Origin: DASTDY01 sp035457345
GTDB lineage: Bacteria > Patescibacteriota > Saccharimonadia > Saccharimonadales > EFPC-124
DNA: 52,632 bases
Assembly: GCA_035457345.1 (NCBI GenBank)
Contig: DATIBT010000006.1
Span: 1-52,632, forward strand
Direction of reading: 5' to 3'
Shown here: positions 1 through 7,958 of the stretch, one piece after another
How positions within the stretch are numbered: the stretch's first letter is position 1
How the letters are laid out: the number at the start of each line of letters is the position of its first letter
Notes under the pieces: generated by a model
The model's input: the letters and a program-made list of their open reading frames with translations, nothing else
Databases searched by the model: none
What the model was told of the DNA's origin: nothing
Position numbers and translations under genes: made by a program

Positions 1-326
1 GTCTTAGGAGCGTCCACCACTGTGACTGGACGGGCGCGGTAAACATTGACATCATACCCAGGGGCGACAAGTTCAAAAGATGTGCCCGGCTCAACGACAT
101 CATGGTTGTTCAGGGTAACGTCTGCTCTATCAAGCGCTTCGCCAATTGTCTTAGCATCTGTTACGACCGTTTGCTGGGTGCCGTCGTGGTGAATGGTAAT
201 AACGCGCGAATTTTCCGCATGCGTGGGCCGCGGCACGCAAACAAAAATAAAGCCAAGCACCGCTACTACTGCGGTTCCCGCATATGCCACACCTCGTTTC
301 TTAGCAAAACGTTTCATTGCGTCCAT
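1..326 (-). CDS. DUF348-containing secreted protein, N-terminal part
   Basis: This is the first 108 codons of a gene running off the left edge of the window. The protein starts MDAMKRFAKKRG, then has a hydrophobic stretch (about residues 12-30: AYAGTAVVAVLGFIFVCV) that looks like a signal peptide or membrane anchor. After it comes ITIHHDGTQQTVVTDAKT, IGEALDRADVTL and HDVVEPG, the pattern of DUF348, the ubiquitin-like domain in YabE and resuscitation-promoting-factor-like cell-wall proteins. The family role in peptidoglycan remodelling is known, but the catalytic part (3D or Rpf domain) lies outside the window, so the activity is unknown. The start at 326 is the first in-frame ATG. A second ATG lies three codons downstream at 317. 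A TATACT -10 box lies 17 bases upstream. Confidence 0.7.
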   Translation of the reverse strand, partial: MDAMKRFAKKRGVAYAGTAVVAVLGFIFVCVPRPTHAENSRVITIHHDGTQQTVVTDAKTIGEALDRADVTLNNHDVVEPGTSFELVAPGYDVNVYRARPVTVVDAPK

Positions 327-367
327 AAATAGATCTATGGAATAGTATATCAAATTTTGTAAATATA

Positions 368-473
368 CCTCCGTCCCCAGTAGTTGCGTAAGAAGAGGGT
401 TGCTAGCGCCGCGATCTGAGCCGAAGGCTCATCCGCAAAGCGCACTCTTCGTCGCAGCTATTGGGGACGGAGG
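368..473. repeat. long imperfect inverted repeat between Nudix gene and DUF348 gene
   Basis: The arms 368-388 (CCTCCGTCCCCAGTAGTTGCG region) and 453-473 are reverse complements with only two mismatches. Partial pairing continues inward (AAGAAGAG against CGAAGAG), and a small inner hairpin GAGCC-GAA-GGCTC is centred near 425. The stop codon of the Nudix gene (458) lies inside the right arm. The whole can fold as a branched structure of about 106 bases. It could be a terminator or attenuator between the two genes, or a relic of a palindromic element. No T-run follows it in the minus direction. Confidence 0.6.
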
Positions 474-931
474 GCCAATGCCGCATCAACGGTGAGGCTA
501 TAGTTCTTAGGCAGCTTATCAAGAGGAAACCAACCGATATCTAGCACCTCCAACCGACGGTACCTGGCAAGGAGCGGCTCCTGCTTAGGAATTGTCGTCA
601 TAAAACAAGCCACCGTATAGCGCGAGTCAGGATACGGGTTAGTGAATGTACCTAACTGCTCAACATCGCGCAAGGCCAGTCCTGTTTCTTCCAATACTTC
701 GCGTAAAGCGGCTTGCCGAGGGGTCTCTAAGCGGCGCATACCGCCGCCCGGCAAACTCCACCGCTGATGGCCCAGCCAACTGCGCACCAACAAGATTTCG
801 TTTTGGTCATTTAAAATCACCACACGGACGCGGTGGTGTTTAGGGGTAACATACACTTTCAAGAGAGGCTTAACGGCACCATAGGCAATACGGCCGAGGG
901 AAGCGTACAGATCTTTTGCCGTGCTGCTCAT
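458..931 (-). CDS. Nudix hydrolase
   Basis: A 157-residue protein with a complete Nudix box near residues 62-84: GGGMRRLE, then seven residues, then REVLEETGL. This matches GX5EX7REUXEEXGU, including the metal-binding REVLEE core. The family hydrolyses nucleoside diphosphates linked to another group; the substrate cannot be read from the sequence. The N-terminal 30 residues form a short helical extension before the beta-strand HHRVRVVILND. The gene is on its own: its promoter lies between 932 and 970, just after the terminator of the upstream cassette. TACAAT lies 8 bases before the ATG, so the transcript may be leaderless. The C-terminal codons and the stop are inside the inverted repeat at 368-473. 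Confidence 0.9.
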   Translation of the reverse strand: MSSTAKDLYASLGRIAYGAVKPLLKVYVTPKHHRVRVVILNDQNEILLVRSWLGHQRWSLPGGGMRRLETPRQAALREVLEETGLALRDVEQLGTFTNPYPDSRYTVACFMTTIPKQEPLLARYRRLEVLDIGWFPLDKLPKNYSLTVDAALALRPQ

Positions 932-964
932 CGCACTTAATTGTAAAACAAAACTTAGGAAATA

Positions 965-1041
965 AAAAAGCCCTCGCGTACTTTGAGGGGTTTCGCCGCC
1001 TGGCCGCGCCGCCGGAATGTATCCGGGGCGCGGCCAGGGCG
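965..1041 (-). terminator. tandem hairpins ending the GC-rich 1066-2378 pair
   Basis: In the minus direction a very GC-rich stem (arms 1022-1041 and 997-1016, one bulge) is followed by a second hairpin, CCCTC-N9-GAGGG, and then CTTTTTT near 965-971. The second hairpin is a standard Rho-independent terminator. The first may protect the 3' end. Confidence 0.75.
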
Positions 1042-1065
1042 GAGGGGGTGACTCGTGAAGCGCTA

Positions 1066-1755
1066 CTACTTCACAAGACGCTCATGGGGCCGGACGGGCT
1101 GGAAACCGCACTCAAGCCGCAGTATGAGCTTGACGACCGTGCCGTCATGACGGCGAACCGGCAGAACCAGGTAGTGGCTCGGCGGCTCCGTCTTGGTGGC
1201 GGCACGGACATCGGGTCGATCATCCCTGCCTCGAACCATGTAGTAGGTGCCGACTCTTGTGTTCCCACGATTGTCGACGTACAGGAACGCCTTGTTCCAG
1301 TCCACACGGGACAGGAACTCGTTGAGCGAGCCGGCCCAGGCGTCGACGGACTTGAACCGATGGTTCCGGTCAGTGCCGTCAACCTCGCTCTTCAGCGAGG
1401 CGAACAGCGCCCAGTCGCCGCCGACCTTGTGGTGCGCCGCCTTCATGTACCCACAGACGGGCCGCTCGAAGAGCTTGCGCATGTCGGTCATGTTGGCGGT
1501 CACCGTCACCGGCGGCCCAAACGCGTTCTTCGACTCTTTGCCGGAATCGAAGGCGTAGTAGTGGGGCGCCACGCGCACCGGGCATTCGTCTGGCTGGGGC
1601 GTAAAGAAGGGTGTGTCGGACGGGGGCTGAGCTTTGACGGGTACCTGCTTGGCATCTGCCAGATACACCGGCATGCTCGCCACCGCGACAGACGCGGGGA
1701 CGAGAATGCCCAATGCCAACAGAAGCAACCAGACCAGTCGTCGGCGCTGAGTCAT
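1066..1755 (-). CDS. secreted hypothetical protein, GC-rich cassette
   Basis: I do not recognise the family. The 229-residue protein begins MTQRRRLVWLLLLALGILV, a typical signal peptide with a likely cleavage near ASVAVASM. The mature part is mixed alpha/beta, has three Cys (in DECPV, PVCGY and LECGF) and ends in a basic tail. The chosen ATG (1755) overlaps the stop of the upstream membrane-protein gene as ATGA, which argues for translational coupling. The longer open frame to 2043 is an artefact of GC-rich sequence, being low-complexity Arg-rich in frame. The pair at 1066-2378 is much more GC-rich than the neighbouring helicase and Nudix genes, which suggests an independent origin. A role at the cell surface is inference. 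Confidence 0.65.
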   Translation of the reverse strand: MTQRRRLVWLLLLALGILVPASVAVASMPVYLADAKQVPVKAQPPSDTPFFTPQPDECPVRVAPHYYAFDSGKESKNAFGPPVTVTANMTDMRKLFERPVCGYMKAAHHKVGGDWALFASLKSEVDGTDRNHRFKSVDAWAGSLNEFLSRVDWNKAFLYVDNRGNTRVGTYYMVRGRDDRPDVRAATKTEPPSHYLVLPVRRHDGTVVKLILRLECGFQPVRPHERLVK

Positions 1756-2378
1756 GCGTTCGTCTCCTTGGCGACGTTCAGGATGGTCGGGAGGTCGTCG
1801 TGCCGCACCGGCACGAAGTAGTGCTCGGAATGGACGAGGGCGCCGATGATCCCGCCGACGGCGCCGAAAGCCATCGTCACGAGGGCGACCAGTGTCCACT
1901 GCCACGGCCCATAGGCCGACAGCGAATCGAGGATGATCAGTTTGCCCTCGACGGCGTCCTGGAACCGGCCGATCTCGGTATTGGCCATGATGATCAGCGA
2001 CAGTGCCGCGCCGGCCAAGCCGCCCAGCAGCGCGCCCAACCACGCGAACGGGTGCCGGGTACGCTGAATTACGTAGCGGTTGACGACGGCCACCTCATTG
2101 TCCCGGAGGTACGACGCCACCGCCAGTGAGATCACGCCGGCGCCCTCCCTCTGGAGCAGACCCGTGACGATCATCTTCAGGAACTTGGAGTCCTTGGCGA
2201 GGCTGGCGGCCACGGCGTCCGCGTTGGGGACGTCGGGCAACAGGCCCTTGATGAGCGCGGCGAAGCCGGCCATCACGTCGTCGGTCGCATCCTGGCGCTG
2301 GCCATCGGTGCGTGCCGCGGGGGCACCCGCGATAGCGCGAGCGCTGGGGTGCTGCTCGGCAATAAATGCTCGGGTCAC
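1752..2378 (-). CDS. membrane hypothetical protein, GC-rich cassette
   Basis: A 208-residue protein that I do not recognise. Residues 1-110 are soluble and helical. Two hydrophobic, glycine-rich segments follow (LGALLGGLAGAALSLIIMAN and TLVALVTMAFGAVGGIIGAL), separated by about 30 residues, with a short tail after them. This gives a two-helix membrane anchor with a large N-terminal domain. The GTG start at 2378 has AGGAGG six bases upstream, and a near-consensus promoter lies at 2453-2481. The gene overlaps the downstream secreted-protein gene by four bases (ATGA). The two products probably act together, for example as an envelope complex, but this is inference from gene order only. Confidence 0.65.
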   Translation of the reverse strand: MTRAFIAEQHPSARAIAGAPAARTDGQRQDATDDVMAGFAALIKGLLPDVPNADAVAASLAKDSKFLKMIVTGLLQREGAGVISLAVASYLRDNEVAVVNRYVIQRTRHPFAWLGALLGGLAGAALSLIIMANTEIGRFQDAVEGKLIILDSLSAYGPWQWTLVALVTMAFGAVGGIIGALVHSEHYFVPVRHDDLPTILNVAKETNA

Positions 2379-2415
2379 GATGTCCTCCTGGACAGGTTCG
2401 ATGGGATGTGCGTGT

Positions 2416-2440
2416 ACGACGACAAAGGTAGCACCGTCGT
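2416..2440 (-). promoter_or_regulatory. 5'-UTR hairpin of the 1752-2378 gene
   Basis: ACGACG (2416-2421) pairs with CGTCGT (2435-2440) in the leader between promoter 2453-2481 and the GTG at 2378. Similar leader hairpins occur in other GC-rich cassettes of this window. Confidence 0.4.
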
Positions 2441-2452
2441 AACTAAGTGCAA

Positions 2453-2481
2453 ATTATATAATAAAATATGTATAAAATCAA
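2453..2481 (-). promoter_or_regulatory. sigma70-type promoter of the 1066-2378 pair
   Basis: TTGATT (2476-2481), a 17-base spacer and a perfect TATAAT (2453-2458) on the minus strand, in an AT-rich gap upstream of the membrane-protein gene. Confidence 0.7.
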
Positions 2482-2568
2482 TTAATTACATCTGCCTGGG
2501 TAACTGTCAGGCGGCAAGTAGCAAGCCAGTGCCGCCCAGCAGCGAAAGAATACTACTCACAGCCCCTT

Positions 2569-4716
2569 TTATGCCCGCTCAAGCGGCGCAAAGTCTAAAT
2601 TCAACCGTTTTATACCGCGGCCAGGAAAGCTAATTGCCACCGTCCGGCCCTCTATGCCTACAATCTTACCAGTGCCAAATACTTTGTGGCGCACACTGTC
2701 ACCGATATCAAGCTCCAAATCATCGGGGACGATGCGCGGCTCTAAAGGATCAAAATCATCCGTTGGCCCCCTAAAACCAAATGCCGGTGCCTGAGTTGTT
2801 TCAGCTTCGCCGTCAATATCCGCCAAAAAGCGTGATGGCGGATTGTGCTGCGTGGTGCCGTATAACATACGGCTGGCAGCGCTGGTTAAAATAAGCTCTT
2901 CACGCGCCCGTGTCATGCCAACATAACAGAGGCGGCGCTCTTCCTCCATCTGATCCTGCTCATATAAGCTGCGACTGCTGGGAAAAATACTTTCCTCCAT
3001 GCCAATCAAAAAGACCACAGGGAACTCCAAGCCCTTGGCGGCGTGCATGGTCATAAGGAGCACAGCGTCTTGATCGGCTTGCACTGCGTCCAGGTCGCTA
3101 ATGAGGGCGATTTCTTCGAGGAATCCCGCCAAACCCAGTTCGGCATACTCGCGCGCCACGCTCACGAGCTCTTTGACGTTTTCTGCCCTGTCTTCGGCCT
3201 GCGGCGAACCGTCATCTAAGAAATCGAGGTAGCCGATGCGCCGAATGACTGCCTCGAGCAAATCCGGCAAACTCATCGTTTCTTTTGCCTCGTTGAGCCG
3301 CGCGAGCATTTCACCCACATCGGCGAATGCTTTGCGCGCTTTGGGCGTGAGCGCGGTTGCTGTCTCCGCGTGTTCAAGCGCTTGCAATAGTGTCAGACCG
3401 TTTTCTGCCTGCCAATCTAAAAAGCGGTTCACCGAGACATTACCAAGGCCGCGTGTCGGTACATTCACAATCCTCAAAAAACTCGCGCGGTCAGCTGGCT
3501 GATATAGTAACCTGAGGTAAGCGATAAGATCTTTGATTTCTTTGCGGTCATAAAAGCGCACCCCGCCTACAATACGGTAGGGCACACCGTACCGTATGAG
3601 CGACTCTTCCATGGCGCGGCTTTGGGCGTTGGTACGGTACAGCACAGCAAAATCCTTATAGCGCCGCGCACGCATTTGGACGGCGTTTTTAATGCGGCTG
3701 ACGATTGTCTCGCCCTCATGCGCCTCTGACCCAACATACAAAATTTGCACTGGACTCCCCTGCCCCGCCTTAGTCCAAAGGGTTTTGTCTGAGCGCTGGG
3801 TATTTTTGGTGATCACATTGTGGGCAGCGTCGAGGATACTTTTGGTGCTGCGATAATTTTCTTCAAGCTTGACCACGAGCGCCTTAGGATAATCGCGCTC
3901 AAAATTAAGGATGTTTTTAAAGTCGGCGCCGCGCCAACTATAAATACTTTGCCAGTCGTCACCAACCACGCATAAATTCTGGTTATCGTTTGTTAAAAGC
4001 TTGACCAGGTTGTACTGGGCGGCGTTTGTATCTTGATACTCGTCTATTAATATGTACCGGAACTGGCGCTGCCATTTTTGACGGATTTCTGGCACGGTTT
4101 TGAGCAGGCGCACCGTCTCGCCAATGAGGTCGTCAAAGTCGAGGGCCGCGGCGTCTTTTTTGATCTTTTCGTAAATTCCGTATACATCGGCGGCGACTTT
4201 TTGGAGCGGCATGCGGGCGAGCGAGCTGTACTCTGCGGGCGAGACTAAATCGTTCTTAGCCGTACTAATAATAGAGGCGACCGAGGTGGGGCTATACTGC
4301 TTTTCGCTGACGCCAAGCTGCCGCATTGCTTGCTTCACGGCACCCTGCCGGTCAGCCTCGTCAAAAATAACGTAGTTCTTAGGAATTTGAATATGTTCGC
4401 CATCAAACCTGAGCAGGCGCACGCAGATGCTATGGAAGGTACCCATAAATGGCATAAACGCGCGGTCGTCGGCGTTTTCACTTAATAAAAAAGCTAGGCG
4501 TTCACGCATTTCTTTGGCAGCTTTGTTTGTGAAAGTGACGGCCAAAATCTGATTGGGATATGCCTTTTTACTAGCAATAAGATATGCAATACGGTGCGTC
4601 AGGGTTTTAGTCTTGCCAGATCCCGCCCCGGCCAAAATGAGTACAGGCCCTTCGGTAGTTTCGGCAGCCTGACGTTGGGCGGGGTTGAGGTCGCGTAAAA
4701 GAAGTTCGGTGTTCAC
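2569..4716 (-). CDS. pcrA: UvrD/PcrA-family ATP-dependent DNA helicase
   Basis: A superfamily 1A 3'-5' helicase of 715 residues, the usual length for PcrA/UvrD. It unwinds DNA in nucleotide excision repair and removes replication and recombination blocks. Motifs appear in order: Q motif (LNPAQRQAAETTEGPVLILA), Walker A (GAGSGKTKTLTHR), motif Ia (VTFTNKAAKEMRER), motif II (ILIDEYQDTN), motif III (LCVVGDDWQSIYSWRGAD), motif IV (LEENYRSTKSIL), motif V (LMTMHAAKGLEFPVVFLIG) and motif VI (EERRLCYVGMTRAREEL). The C-terminus carries the Tudor-like region DSVRHKVFGTGKIVGIEG typical of PcrA, which binds RNA polymerase in well-studied relatives. The GTG start at 4716 is the first in the frame. The gene is transcribed alone. 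GGCGGCA/TGCCGCC pairing just downstream (about 2515-2545) may end it. Confidence 0.95.
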   Translation of the reverse strand: MNTELLLRDLNPAQRQAAETTEGPVLILAGAGSGKTKTLTHRIAYLIASKKAYPNQILAVTFTNKAAKEMRERLAFLLSENADDRAFMPFMGTFHSICVRLLRFDGEHIQIPKNYVIFDEADRQGAVKQAMRQLGVSEKQYSPTSVASIISTAKNDLVSPAEYSSLARMPLQKVAADVYGIYEKIKKDAAALDFDDLIGETVRLLKTVPEIRQKWQRQFRYILIDEYQDTNAAQYNLVKLLTNDNQNLCVVGDDWQSIYSWRGADFKNILNFERDYPKALVVKLEENYRSTKSILDAAHNVITKNTQRSDKTLWTKAGQGSPVQILYVGSEAHEGETIVSRIKNAVQMRARRYKDFAVLYRTNAQSRAMEESLIRYGVPYRIVGGVRFYDRKEIKDLIAYLRLLYQPADRASFLRIVNVPTRGLGNVSVNRFLDWQAENGLTLLQALEHAETATALTPKARKAFADVGEMLARLNEAKETMSLPDLLEAVIRRIGYLDFLDDGSPQAEDRAENVKELVSVAREYAELGLAGFLEEIALISDLDAVQADQDAVLLMTMHAAKGLEFPVVFLIGMEESIFPSSRSLYEQDQMEEERRLCYVGMTRAREELILTSAASRMLYGTTQHNPPSRFLADIDGEAETTQAPAFGFRGPTDDFDPLEPRIVPDDLELDIGDSVRHKVFGTGKIVGIEGRTVAISFPGRGIKRLNLDFAPLERA

Positions 4717-4780
4717 TGCACTATTGTAACAAGCTTACGCCTGATGGGCCCCAAGTAATTGTTACAGCACATATGAAAAC

Positions 4781-4826
4781 CGGCCCGCAGATGAAACGGC
4801 GCGGAGCCGGATTTCATCTGGGGCCG
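4781..4826 (-). terminator. stable 3' hairpin after the GlcG-like gene
   Basis: Arms CGGCCCGCAGATGAAA (4781-4796) and TTTCATCTGGGGCCG (4812-4826) are reverse complements with one bulge. A short GTTTTC run follows in the minus direction. Confidence 0.6.
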
Positions 4827-4840
4827 ATGACCTCAGCGTG

Positions 4841-5329
4841 TCACAGGTCGCCGGGGAACTGCTGGTCGGCGCGGCGCTCCCGCTCGTTGCGGTAGCCATC
4901 GGGCTCAAAGTTGGTCCAGAAGCCGGCCCTGGTGGCCGCCTTGACCGCCAAACGCCGGTCACCCAGGGCGGAGCGCCCCGAGACACCGAGCGAGCCGACG
5001 ATGGTGCCGTCCTCGTCCAGCAGCAGGATGCCGCCGTCCCAGCCGACGAACGGGTAGCCGTGGCCGGCGATGGTGACATCACGGTCGTCGTAGTCATCCA
5101 GGTCGACGGTGTCGCACTGCTGCATGAGGCAGGTCTGTGCCTTGCCCGTGGCGACATTGATGCTCGCCGGCTTGACGCCGGGCATGGCGAGCGACGCGAC
5201 GGGCAGGCCCATCGACGTCGGCGTCATGATGGCCGCGGCCACCGGCGCGGTATCCGTGCTGCCAGGCTCGTTCTCCTTCGCCGCCTCGTCGACGGCTGTG
5301 AGCAGGGCGAGCAATGTACTGGTCTCCAT
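4841..5329 (-). CDS. GlcG/HbpS-like (PF03928-type) protein
   Basis: A 162-residue cytosolic protein without signal peptide. The order of features matches the GlcG/HbpS fold: an N-terminal helix (LLALLTAVDEAAKENEP), a strand with AAAIMTPTSMGLPVASLAMP, the helix ASINVATGKAQTC corresponding to the conserved Ax-KA-T stretch, and the C-terminal core GWDGGILLLDEDGTIVGSLG followed by VSGRSALGDRRLAVKA. Relatives bind haem or corrinoids or sit in glycolate and diol operons; the ligand here is unknown. The match is remote. The ATG at 5329 is preferred over an upstream in-frame start because a near-consensus promoter (5366-5394) would leave that start untranscribed. The leader just before the ATG is GAGGGGAAACCTC, which holds the Shine-Dalgarno and can pair with itself. 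Confidence 0.6.
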   Translation of the reverse strand: METSTLLALLTAVDEAAKENEPGSTDTAPVAAAIMTPTSMGLPVASLAMPGVKPASINVATGKAQTCLMQQCDTVDLDDYDDRDVTIAGHGYPFVGWDGGILLLDEDGTIVGSLGVSGRSALGDRRLAVKAATRAGFWTNFEPDGYRNERERRADQQFPGDL

Positions 5330-5365
5330 GAGGTTTCCCCTCAACTCGACATTGGGTCGTGCGCA

Positions 5366-5394
5366 ATTATACAGCAAATAGCACTACCAACCAA
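5366..5394 (-). promoter_or_regulatory. sigma70-type promoter of the GlcG-like gene
   Basis: TTGGTT (5389-5394), a 17-base spacer and TATAAT (5366-5371) on the minus strand, about 40 bases before the ATG. Confidence 0.65.
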
Positions 5395-5411
5395 TAATGA
5401 ATAAGATTTGT

Positions 5412-6671
5412 CTAACCTAAGTTGAGCGACTTAAGAATGCTGTTGACGTCCACCGCACCCGTGGCCACAAAGTAGGCTGCAACGCCCGCCAGAACAATCA
5501 GAATGATCAAAGTCAGTGTCAGAACCATACCAGCCTTAGAGCCCCCACCCTTGTGCGCCTTGGCAGGTGGCGCGATCGGCGGGTGGTACGTCTTGGTGTC
5601 AAAGATAGGGCGGTCGTCTTTGCTTGGTTCGGTCTCGTTAGTTTTGTACTGGGGAGGAATGGCCATCTGACGCAAATCGTTTACGGTTGCCCGGGGGGCT
5701 GGCGGCGTAGTGGGAGTAAACTCTGGCTCCGAACTTTCAACGGCTACAAGTTCCGGGTCTAATTCTTTGGGGGTTGGCGTTGTGGGCAGATCGGTGGGTT
5801 TATCGTCTCTAGGGATGTCGCCTTTTGGTTCGTCCGGGATTATGGGGACTTCAGTGGGAGCCACTTCAGTTGGGGTGGTGGCAAAAGCGCCGAGCGGACG
5901 TTTTTCTACTTTGGCATTTACGAATGGCGTGCCAGTCGTTTCTGGCGCTGCTTCGCCTGGTGCTTCTTGAACCGGGTCGGTCTCAGATGTAACCGTATCT
6001 GGCTGCGGTGTGTCTGGCTCAATAATTGATTTGTGCTCCATAGTCGGAGGCGTGGCAGGTAGGTCCGGCTTCTTCTCTTCTTCGCCGCCAAAGCCGTGCG
6101 CTTCAAGCGGATCAGGGAAAGTGGCCTTCGCGTGCTCAGGCACGGCGTCTAAAACTGCGGCAGCCCGGGGGCTATCTTTTTGCAGGTTAAGCGAAGCGAG
6201 CGTTTCTTCGCTTACATCTTTGCTTTTTGCTGATTCTGGCGCTGGAGTTGGCGCGCTTGCCTCGCGAGGCCGGGGCGGTTCGGCAGCAACGGGACCAGTA
6301 GGTTGCAATGTAGGAGAAGTGCGCGAAGCCCGCACCGATGGCGGCGCTAATTGCGCAGGCTTGGCCGGCTGCACAATATCCATGGCAATACCTTGGCGCT
6401 TTGGCACAATAGCGGCGGCAGGGCGGCGCACTGCAATAGGAGTAGATTCTTCTTTCTTCTCTGGAGTGTAGTCCTCTGCCTTAACAGGTTCGGCAGTGTG
6501 TTCTTTGTGTTCTTCGGATTTAGACGGCTCTGGCGATTCTTTCGGCGGTTCGGCTGGCTCTGATTTATCGGCAACTTTAACATGGGCCTTTTTAGCTTTG
6601 GGCTTCGAGGCTTGGTCCATCAGCTTGCTCACCTGTGCATGTAGTTCGTCTAGATCCAAATCGTTGCTCAT
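5412..6671 (-). CDS. Pro/Glu-rich disordered protein with C-terminal membrane anchor
   Basis: A 419-residue protein that I cannot assign to a named family. It starts with a short helix (MSNDLDLDELHAQVSKLMDQ). About 330 residues of low-complexity Pro-, Glu-, Thr- and Lys-rich sequence follow, then a single C-terminal transmembrane helix (AGMVLTLTLIILIVLAGVAA) and a short outside tail. The layout suggests a tail-anchored protein with a long flexible cytoplasmic arm, perhaps a scaffold or envelope organiser; this is inference. It lies 17 bases downstream of tpiA on the same strand and is probably co-transcribed with pgk, the VOC gene and tpiA. Confidence 0.7.
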   Translation of the reverse strand: MSNDLDLDELHAQVSKLMDQASKPKAKKAHVKVADKSEPAEPPKESPEPSKSEEHKEHTAEPVKAEDYTPEKKEESTPIAVRRPAAAIVPKRQGIAMDIVQPAKPAQLAPPSVRASRTSPTLQPTGPVAAEPPRPREASAPTPAPESAKSKDVSEETLASLNLQKDSPRAAAVLDAVPEHAKATFPDPLEAHGFGGEEEKKPDLPATPPTMEHKSIIEPDTPQPDTVTSETDPVQEAPGEAAPETTGTPFVNAKVEKRPLGAFATTPTEVAPTEVPIIPDEPKGDIPRDDKPTDLPTTPTPKELDPELVAVESSEPEFTPTTPPAPRATVNDLRQMAIPPQYKTNETEPSKDDRPIFDTKTYHPPIAPPAKAHKGGGSKAGMVLTLTLIILIVLAGVAAYFVATGAVDVNSILKSLNLG

Positions 6672-6688
6672 CTGCCCACCTTTTTACC

Positions 6689-7453
6689 TTATATCGCCTG
6701 CAATTCGTGCGCCCTTTTTACAATATTGGCGAATGGTTGCGCCCGCAAGCTGGCGCCGCCAATAAGTAAACCGTCTATCCCTTCGGCAGCAAGGTAGCCG
6801 CCGGCAACATCGCCATCAACACTCCCGCCATACAAAATTTGAATGCGAGATGCGGCTTTGCGGCCAAACATTGCATCGACATGTTTGCGGATTAATCGGG
6901 CGGCGTGCGAGGCGTCGTCTACTTTGGCGTAATCGCCAGTACCAATAGCCCACACAGGTTCGTAGGCGATGACCACGTTTTCTACTTCGTCCGAGGTGAT
7001 ATTTTTAAGACCGGTTGTTATCTGTTCATATAGCACGTGCTGTGTCTCGCCCTCGATGCGCTCGTGCTTGGTTTCGCCTACGCACAGAATCGGGCGAAGA
7101 TTATTGCGAAGCACCGCCTGCACCTTAAGCGCAACAAGCTTGTCGTCTTCGCCAAATATATGGCGGCGTTCAGAATGACCAACAAGCACATAACTCACAA
7201 GGCTACGGAGCATATTGGCAGACACTTCGCCAGTATATGCACCCTCGTCTTGGTAATAACAATTCTGGGCGGCCAACTTGAACTTGCGACGGTCAACCTG
7301 AATAGACAGCGATTGCAGCGTCAGCATATTTGGCGCTAGCACTACTTCTGTATCTTTAAATGTCGGCACAGTTTCTTGCAGTTTGTGTAAAAACAAACTA
7401 GCTTCACCGACAGTAAAATGCATCTTCCAATTGGCGACTATCAGTTTGCCCAT
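6689..7453 (-). CDS. tpiA: triosephosphate isomerase
   Basis: A 254-residue TIM-barrel enzyme interconverting dihydroxyacetone phosphate and glyceraldehyde 3-phosphate in the cytosol. Visible active-site residues are N8 and K10 in LIVANWKMH, the electrophilic His in VLVGHSERR, and the catalytic Glu in VIAYEPVWAIGTG. The phosphate-binding loop ILYGGSVDGD and the final IDGLLIGGASL are also present. Length is normal. It follows pgk and a VOC-family gene in the same direction, forming a lower-glycolysis group. The start MGKLIVANWKMH is typical of the family. Confidence 0.97.
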   Translation of the reverse strand: MGKLIVANWKMHFTVGEASLFLHKLQETVPTFKDTEVVLAPNMLTLQSLSIQVDRRKFKLAAQNCYYQDEGAYTGEVSANMLRSLVSYVLVGHSERRHIFGEDDKLVALKVQAVLRNNLRPILCVGETKHERIEGETQHVLYEQITTGLKNITSDEVENVVIAYEPVWAIGTGDYAKVDDASHAARLIRKHVDAMFGRKAASRIQILYGGSVDGDVAGGYLAAEGIDGLLIGGASLRAQPFANIVKRAHELQAI

Positions 7454-7511
7454 CTATAAAAGCCGTTATGGTTACTTAGCTTTTAGTGTACCAGGTTTAC
7501 TGGGGCGCCGT

Positions 7512-7955
7512 CTACGCTTCGTCAGCCGGAAGATGCGGATGGCCATTTTTGTCGAGTGGCCAAAACGGATTATGGGCCACTTCCCACAAAAACCCATCGG
7601 GGTCAGCGAAATATCCGCTATACCCGCCCCAATAGGTTTTGTGCGGCTGTTTAACCACGCGCGCACCAGCGTTTCTGGCGATAGCAAACACCTCCCCGAC
7701 TGCCTCGGGAGATCCGACATTATGAGCAAGCGACATGCCATTAAAGGTCGCTGGTGGCGTATTCTCGATACCTGCGTCTTTGGCTAAATCGGCGCGGCCA
7801 AAGAGTGCCAGGATAAATCCATCGCAGTCTATAAAAGCAACGTCATCTTGAACGCGCGTTTCCCAGCCAAGTCCATCCCGGTAAAACGCTACAGACGCCG
7901 CCAAGTTAGATACACCAAGCGTCACCATGCTTACTCTGGGGAGCATTTTTGCCAT
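7512..7955 (-). CDS. VOC-family (glyoxalase/bleomycin-resistance fold) protein
   Basis: A 147-residue protein with two beta-alpha-beta-beta-beta modules. The first is VSMVTLGVSNLAASVAFYRD followed by GLGWETR and DGFILALFGR. The second ends PHKTYWGGYSGYFADPDGFL and WEVAHNPFW, the standard VOC signature with the metal-ligand Glu in LWEV. The substrate is unknown; relatives include glyoxalase I, dioxygenases and drug-binding proteins. It sits 3 bases after the pgk stop and before tpiA, so it is part of the glycolytic operon. Methylglyoxal, a by-product of triose phosphates, would be a sensible substrate, but this is only inference. Confidence 0.85.
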   Translation of the reverse strand: MAKMLPRVSMVTLGVSNLAASVAFYRDGLGWETRVQDDVAFIDCDGFILALFGRADLAKDAGIENTPPATFNGMSLAHNVGSPEAVGEVFAIARNAGARVVKQPHKTYWGGYSGYFADPDGFLWEVAHNPFWPLDKNGHPHLPADEA

Positions 7956-7958
7956 AGC

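Noticed and set aside
916..1821. 301-codon open frame on the plus strand
   Set aside because: It is antisense to the GC-rich secreted-protein gene; long open frames on both strands are expected in GC-rich DNA. It has no promoter, ribosome site or recognisable domain.
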